Shown: positions 62,201 through 64,000 of the stretch, piece by piece
Position numbering within the stretch: position 1 is the first letter of the stretch
How the letters are laid out: each line of letters begins with the position of its first letter
Assembly: GCF_012843675.1 (NCBI RefSeq)
Contig: NZ_JABAFO010000002.1
Coordinates: forward strand, 153,504 to 217,503
Reading direction: 5' to 3'
Length of the DNA stretch: 64,000 nt
Source: Lactobacillus sp. MRS-253-APC-2B
GTDB lineage: Bacteria > Bacillota > Bacilli > Lactobacillales > Lactobacillaceae
Notes under the pieces: model-generated
The model's database searches: none
The model's input: the letters and a program-made list of their open reading frames with translations, nothing else
What the model was told of the DNA's origin: nothing
Program-made: the position numbers and the translations under genes

Positions 62201-64000
62201 AGACGGCGTCGTGCTTAGCGATCAGCAGGTAACCAAAGAACTGAGCTTCAACCAGGATGGGGTCAAGGATCTGGTTAACAATATCGTTGACTGGAATGGC
62301 AAGTGGACGCCAACTCAAAAGTTTGCTGCCGTACCTTCACCAACGATTAAAGGTTATAAGGCGGTTCCTGGTCAGATTGATGAGATTGCCATTACGGTTA
62401 ACAACGATAACTACAATCAGAATCTGAACGTTTACAAGCAAGTTGTCTATACCGCCAACCGGCAGTCAGCCTACATTGAATACTTCGACCAGGATACTGG
62501 GACCATCATTGGCGAAAAGAATCTGACTGGTTCCAGCAATCAATTAAGCGACTACACGACAGGTGATGAGATAAAAGCTTGGGAAGAAAAAGGGTACGAA
62601 CTGGTTAACGACGAAACGGGCGGCCAGCCAATCCGGTTTGATGATGATGATAACGTTTCCCAAAGCTTTGTCGTCTACCTCAAGCATCGTCATGCAACGG
62701 TTACGCGTCCGGTTAAGGTTCAGCGGGTCGTGCATTATGTCTTTCGGGATGGACCAAAGCAGGGGCAAAAGGCGGCATCTGACTATCATGACCCAGCTGC
62801 CGATTTGACCTTTGAACAAACCGGCGATGAGGATCGGGTCACACATACGATCGTTTATGACGCCTCATACAAGGATCAAGCCCAATTTGGCGAGCTGATC
62901 CTGACGCACGGCGCGGTCTATGATGCCATTGCCGAATTGATTCCCGGCTATCATTTAAACGTTAATACGCTTAGTCCTAAGACGGTTGTTATTGATGCGG
63001 ATACGTTTGACAAAGCCAGTGACGGGGTCTTCACGGTTGCTGATACGGTCTACTACATTATCGACGACCAGCTGGCCAACATTAATTATGTTGATGATGA
63101 CAGCAATGAAAAAGTCGTTACGATGGAGCAGACGACGGGTAAGTCTGGAGCAAAGAGCAGCTATGACTCAGCTGCGACGTTGAATCAGCTGATCTACAAT
63201 GAACAAACCAATCCAACCGGTCAGTATGATCTGGTCAGCGATGGCACGAAGGATGGCATTGTCTTTGACTTGGACGGCCAGGTTGATCAGACGTTTGTCG
63301 TTCATTTAAAGCATCATATTCTAAAGCAGTCAGCCAACCGTGAGAAAACCATTAAGCAGACGGTGCTTTACCAATATGCGGATGGTACTCAGGCAGCTGA
63401 TCCATATGCTGGCAAAGACATGACATTTAAACAGACTGGGGATTTGGACATGGTAACCGGCATGATTGACTGGAATGGCGTCTGGACGACCGATGAACGG
63501 CAAGGCAAGTTTGTCGATGTTTCCTCCCCAACGATCAAAGGCTACACGCCAGACGTGACGATTCTGTCATACAGTCCGCTGACCATGGACAACGACAAGT
63601 ATGATTCGCCAATTGATCTGTTAGACATCGTAACCTACAGCCCAAACGATCAGATGGCAATTATTAAGTATGTCGACATCGATAATGGCGGCTCACTGGT
63701 GGCCTACGATGAAGCAAAGGGCAAGACCAATGAACAGATCAATTATGACACCAAGAATCAGCTCAGCCAGCTGGTCTACGATGCTCAGACCAACCCAGCC
63801 GGCAAGTACGTTTTAGTCAGTGACGGTTTTGCTCAGGCTCAAGCCGCCGCACAAGCCAAGGGAGAACAGCTGAGATTTGACAATGATGATCAAAACTACC
63901 AGTTGTTTACGATTTATCTGCGTCACCACTACAGTCAAGTGGAGCCAGAAAAAGATCCAGCCAGCGGCATGCGCAAGGTTTCGCAGATCATCCACTACGT
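56229..64000 (+). CDS. Giant Mub-type mucus-binding adhesin, 3' end beyond the window
   Basis: The frame is open from the ATG at 56229 to the window end, at least 2,590 residues. It starts with a YKMYKDGKQWAFAAI segment, the KxYKxGKxW signal peptide of large surface proteins, followed by MTTNHAAAAS as the probable cleavage region. Residues about 37-200 are an Ala/Ser/Thr-rich low-complexity linker. A unique domain (about 200-370) precedes a first MucBP-like unit (SYVDDNGKQIAQ) near 373. At least eleven Mub-like repeats of about 180-200 residues begin with YIDDTT-like strands. Such proteins bind mucins in the gut; the C-terminal LPxTG anchor is expected outside the window. Expression may be carbon-controlled through the cre-like site. 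Confidence 0.93.
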   Translation, partial: MHDEKIHYKMYKDGKQWAFAAIVTFTFTIAPMTMTTNHAAAASTAEPAVNLQNRAATSSSSAVTLSANTAASSSAASTVNSLTSSTAAKAQSASTSSMAATASARSAATSADRAAATTVSQTPASTTASESGPTSSIASQAAASSQAAASSTGSASQVSPTSQSAANSQAAATSKNGATSQLAVNSQASMAKTVTFNLESAAATPAVSADAIANSLVANGLNDTAAVFSVKDPEYPSSMYVDPLTDHYTFFWATSRNNRTRRTGEYNIVLSTDRSGSGILYVTILDSTNKIPLNSYTIKEDDYEYNVRTSKDSWLSIYLGRIYNDHYSGVIGNPDDFSTYYSWSPRFNVNQGGAVSDSTYYTILSFMIPKLVTQTTSYVDDNGKQIAQSHVQQGLSGQIYTTTGGKVVNGYYETVPSNSSGYMSEFGKIGDTYTKNWHNGDRVDFTQTGADGTMRADYYYNNRLRGSYTLAPSGAKSSVTVNSGSGGRLTISNIYIPQTRNVQYVYKKLGSLVIDSTDAAFDAAKKTKTQYANDPDDATSAADVTLPTIAGFVPFINGVAVTDYTFNPTKYITSLDQDITVVYRAKQKAQIDFIDQDSGNQVIFSSGTLTDYDGQPINFETADQLKQLVYDAKTNPNGKYDLVKDGFPAGAVYDSNANVDQVYQVVLKHHHETVDGKTDLANGQKTVKRTIDYYYQGDGKAAPSVEQSVTFTRTGDRDRVTGTTIWEDWSKIAAQNVEQKDSPKINGYTADKLTVAGTTIKATDNDSTETVTYVPNKQAVKVIYHDDTTNQDLAVKEFSGNSGADSGRNTEAAIAEYVKKHLKLVSDDTNGQNIIFDKDDQSKQTYFVHFVHETETVKRTKTVTETIEHHKAIKQLNGTTKYVDVKNQIPVYTATLTFNESGVHDLYTDQTAWNGNWTPTQTFKEVVSPVLVGYTPDVAKVDAVAITVTDANYGQSLNVHHDIIYVGKSQILVVNYIDDTTHQVLEYWTGTGQSGQTLDYTTTATISKYLGQHYVLVSDATNGNQPVLDEDDISNNQVLEVHLKHQTTNTSRTMKVTEEIRYAYKGDANYPDDTLVDQSLLKQANPLTKELVFEQDGVTDNVTNTTTWNQDWKQIKSFKAVTTPNLKGYAVSVDEISAKSVTVDAATFDQKGKTYSFTVNYTPLKQTALIKYIDGSDNDKELDTDTQTGLSNQKLDYTSIRNQILAKYANYEVVSDETSNGIVFNDDAGQDQIFKIVLKHKTKEVTRSVDVKQIIHFKFSDNHQQPRDQINTLTFTQNGVKDLVTDQTDWNSGYSETQYFKEVAAKPIAGYTPDIQTIAQRKITVTNANFVNGQFEGTITYSPNRQYISVSYIDDTTGKQLANKLLNGYSNASANYSTTETIKNYLGQGYELVSDDTGGAALKFNSSDDPNDQIYAVHLKHGYEDTQRAKTVVEEIKYQYENGSQAHDPYHKELTFKQSGQLDRVTKTTDWNGDWSAAQTLAKVDTPTIAGYHYDYASEPEHMITITNDNYDTDLDIYRTVTYFADSQNVAIVYIDKKTNNEIAAESLEGKTGEHQTYSAQDFIKNKLTNYKNYTIVKDETQDGIKFPDNGKLTVYHVYLDHKTETVSRTANVKQIIHYQSTDGRKLAEDTVITKQASQTGTHDLVDGTTTWNEWTQADFDSVQAPMITGYTALNPDQIVGESSAITNDNWQQDNTLEHTILYMPKLQTATITFIDDDAKDANDRQMSTLTLRGDSNADSGYNTKLAIASYEQMGYVKVSDGTNGQNVIFDANDAADQSFEVHFKHGTTKAPSRNVTYQRVITYVYGNGGKAGQNAFTPITQTLTFTQNGIQDRVNKHVTWDKLDPQTFTEIASPKMDGYEYDKAVVSAAEIKPTEDAFDQKTVVVNETVTYTAQPQKATVYFIDGTTPAGSQLLFKELSGLSDMNSGYTTTDMIEGLKKLHYQLLTDETNGQEIVFDHDDEDQVFYVYFGHETKKDSRTKTVTETIDYVKDGVVLSDQQVTKELSFNQDGVKDLVNNIVDWNGKWTPTQKFAAVPSPTIKGYKAVPGQIDEIAITVNNDNYNQNLNVYKQVVYTANRQSAYIEYFDQDTGTIIGEKNLTGSSNQLSDYTTGDEIKAWEEKGYELVNDETGGQPIRFDDDDNVSQSFVVYLKHRHATVTRPVKVQRVVHYVFRDGPKQGQKAASDYHDPAADLTFEQTGDEDRVTHTIVYDASYKDQAQFGELILTHGAVYDAIAELIPGYHLNVNTLSPKTVVIDADTFDKASDGVFTVADTVYYIIDDQLANINYVDDDSNEKVVTMEQTTGKSGAKSSYDSAATLNQLIYNEQTNPTGQYDLVSDGTKDGIVFDLDGQVDQTFVVHLKHHILKQSANREKTIKQTVLYQYADGTQAADPYAGKDMTFKQTGDLDMVTGMIDWNGVWTTDERQGKFVDVSSPTIKGYTPDVTILSYSPLTMDNDKYDSPIDLLDIVTYSPNDQMAIIKYVDIDNGGSLVAYDEAKGKTNEQINYDTKNQLSQLVYDAQTNPAGKYVLVSDGFAQAQAAAQAKGEQLRFDNDDQNYQLFTIYLRHHYSQVEPEKDPASGMRKVSQIIHY
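57993..64000 (+). repeat. Mub-like repeat array inside the adhesin
   Basis: Repeat starts, judged from the first strand (AxIxYIDDTT-like), lie near 57993, 58562, 59139, 59731, 60270, 60816, 61356, 61922, 62468, 63075 and 63658, so spacing is about 540-610 bases. Common elements are DETNGxxIxFDxDD, VHLKHxTE, a V(K/T)xxIxY strand, LTFxQxGVxDLVT and W(N)GxWTPxQxF. The repeats differ considerably in sequence, which indicates old duplications rather than recent expansion. Confidence 0.85.

Noticed and set aside
56339..63995. Many minus- and plus-strand frames within the adhesin
   Set aside because: All are shadows of the long open frame from 56229 and come from its repetitive codon pattern.

Overview
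The window reads as a chromosomal segment of a heterofermentative Lactobacillaceae, most likely a Limosilactobacillus close to L. mucosae, L. fermentum or L. reuteri. Gene order is typical of that group: dnaE, pyk, cvfB-xerD-ribT-scpA-scpB-rluB, an FMN riboswitch with ribU, recQ-cmk-rpsA-der-HU, cca-ABCF-thyA-dfrA, ebsA-lspA-rluD and rqcH. dnaE is followed directly by pyk with no pfkA between them, which fits a phosphoketolase organism. The right edge carries a giant mucus-binding (Mub-type) adhesin. The species guess is inference. No rRNA, tRNA or CRISPR array was recognised.

Positions 1 to about 8,030 are an accessory region that looks like an integrative mobilizable element. It has a tyrosine integrase (cut by the left edge), an excisionase-like protein and a primase/helicase-type replication protein. 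Next comes an 880-base repeat-rich non-coding stretch with four 21-base iterons, a GTTACC/GGTAAC array, a GGTGAGG tandem repeat and an oriT-like inverted repeat. A mobilization operon follows: an unknown protein, a MobC-like protein and a MOB_P-type relaxase, with a small MbeD/MobB-like gene embedded in the relaxase in another frame. The AT-rich cargo is a 58-residue secreted, aromatic-rich peptide and a GtrA-like membrane protein, a possible bacteriocin/immunity pair. Several hairpins close the region.

Positions 8,276 to 55,814 are mostly core genome: replication, chromosome segregation, ribosome maturation, folate/dTMP synthesis and pyrimidine precursor synthesis. The pyrR-carA-carB operon has a full PyrR attenuator but no other pyr genes follow. 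A second carA-carB pair (44,894 to 48,477) is intact as reading frames but has lost its catalytic residues, including the amidotransferase Cys and His, and lacks the allosteric domain. It sits in the lspA-rluD operon. Other points are a MerR-type 19-base-spacer promoter before a zinc alcohol dehydrogenase, a palindromic operator before a DegV gene, and a XerD with two of six catalytic positions changed. There is also a degenerate recombinase-like protein, a dispersed intergenic repeat in at least three copies, and a 31-codon Cys-rich ORF with its own promoter and a terminator ahead of a gamma-glutamyl hydrolase/amino acid permease pair.

From 56,229 to the end there is one open reading frame with a KxYKxGKxW-type signal peptide, an Ala/Ser-rich linker, a unique N-terminal region and at least eleven Mub-like repeats. 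It continues past the window. All calls come from reading the sequence and from known family features; no database search was run.
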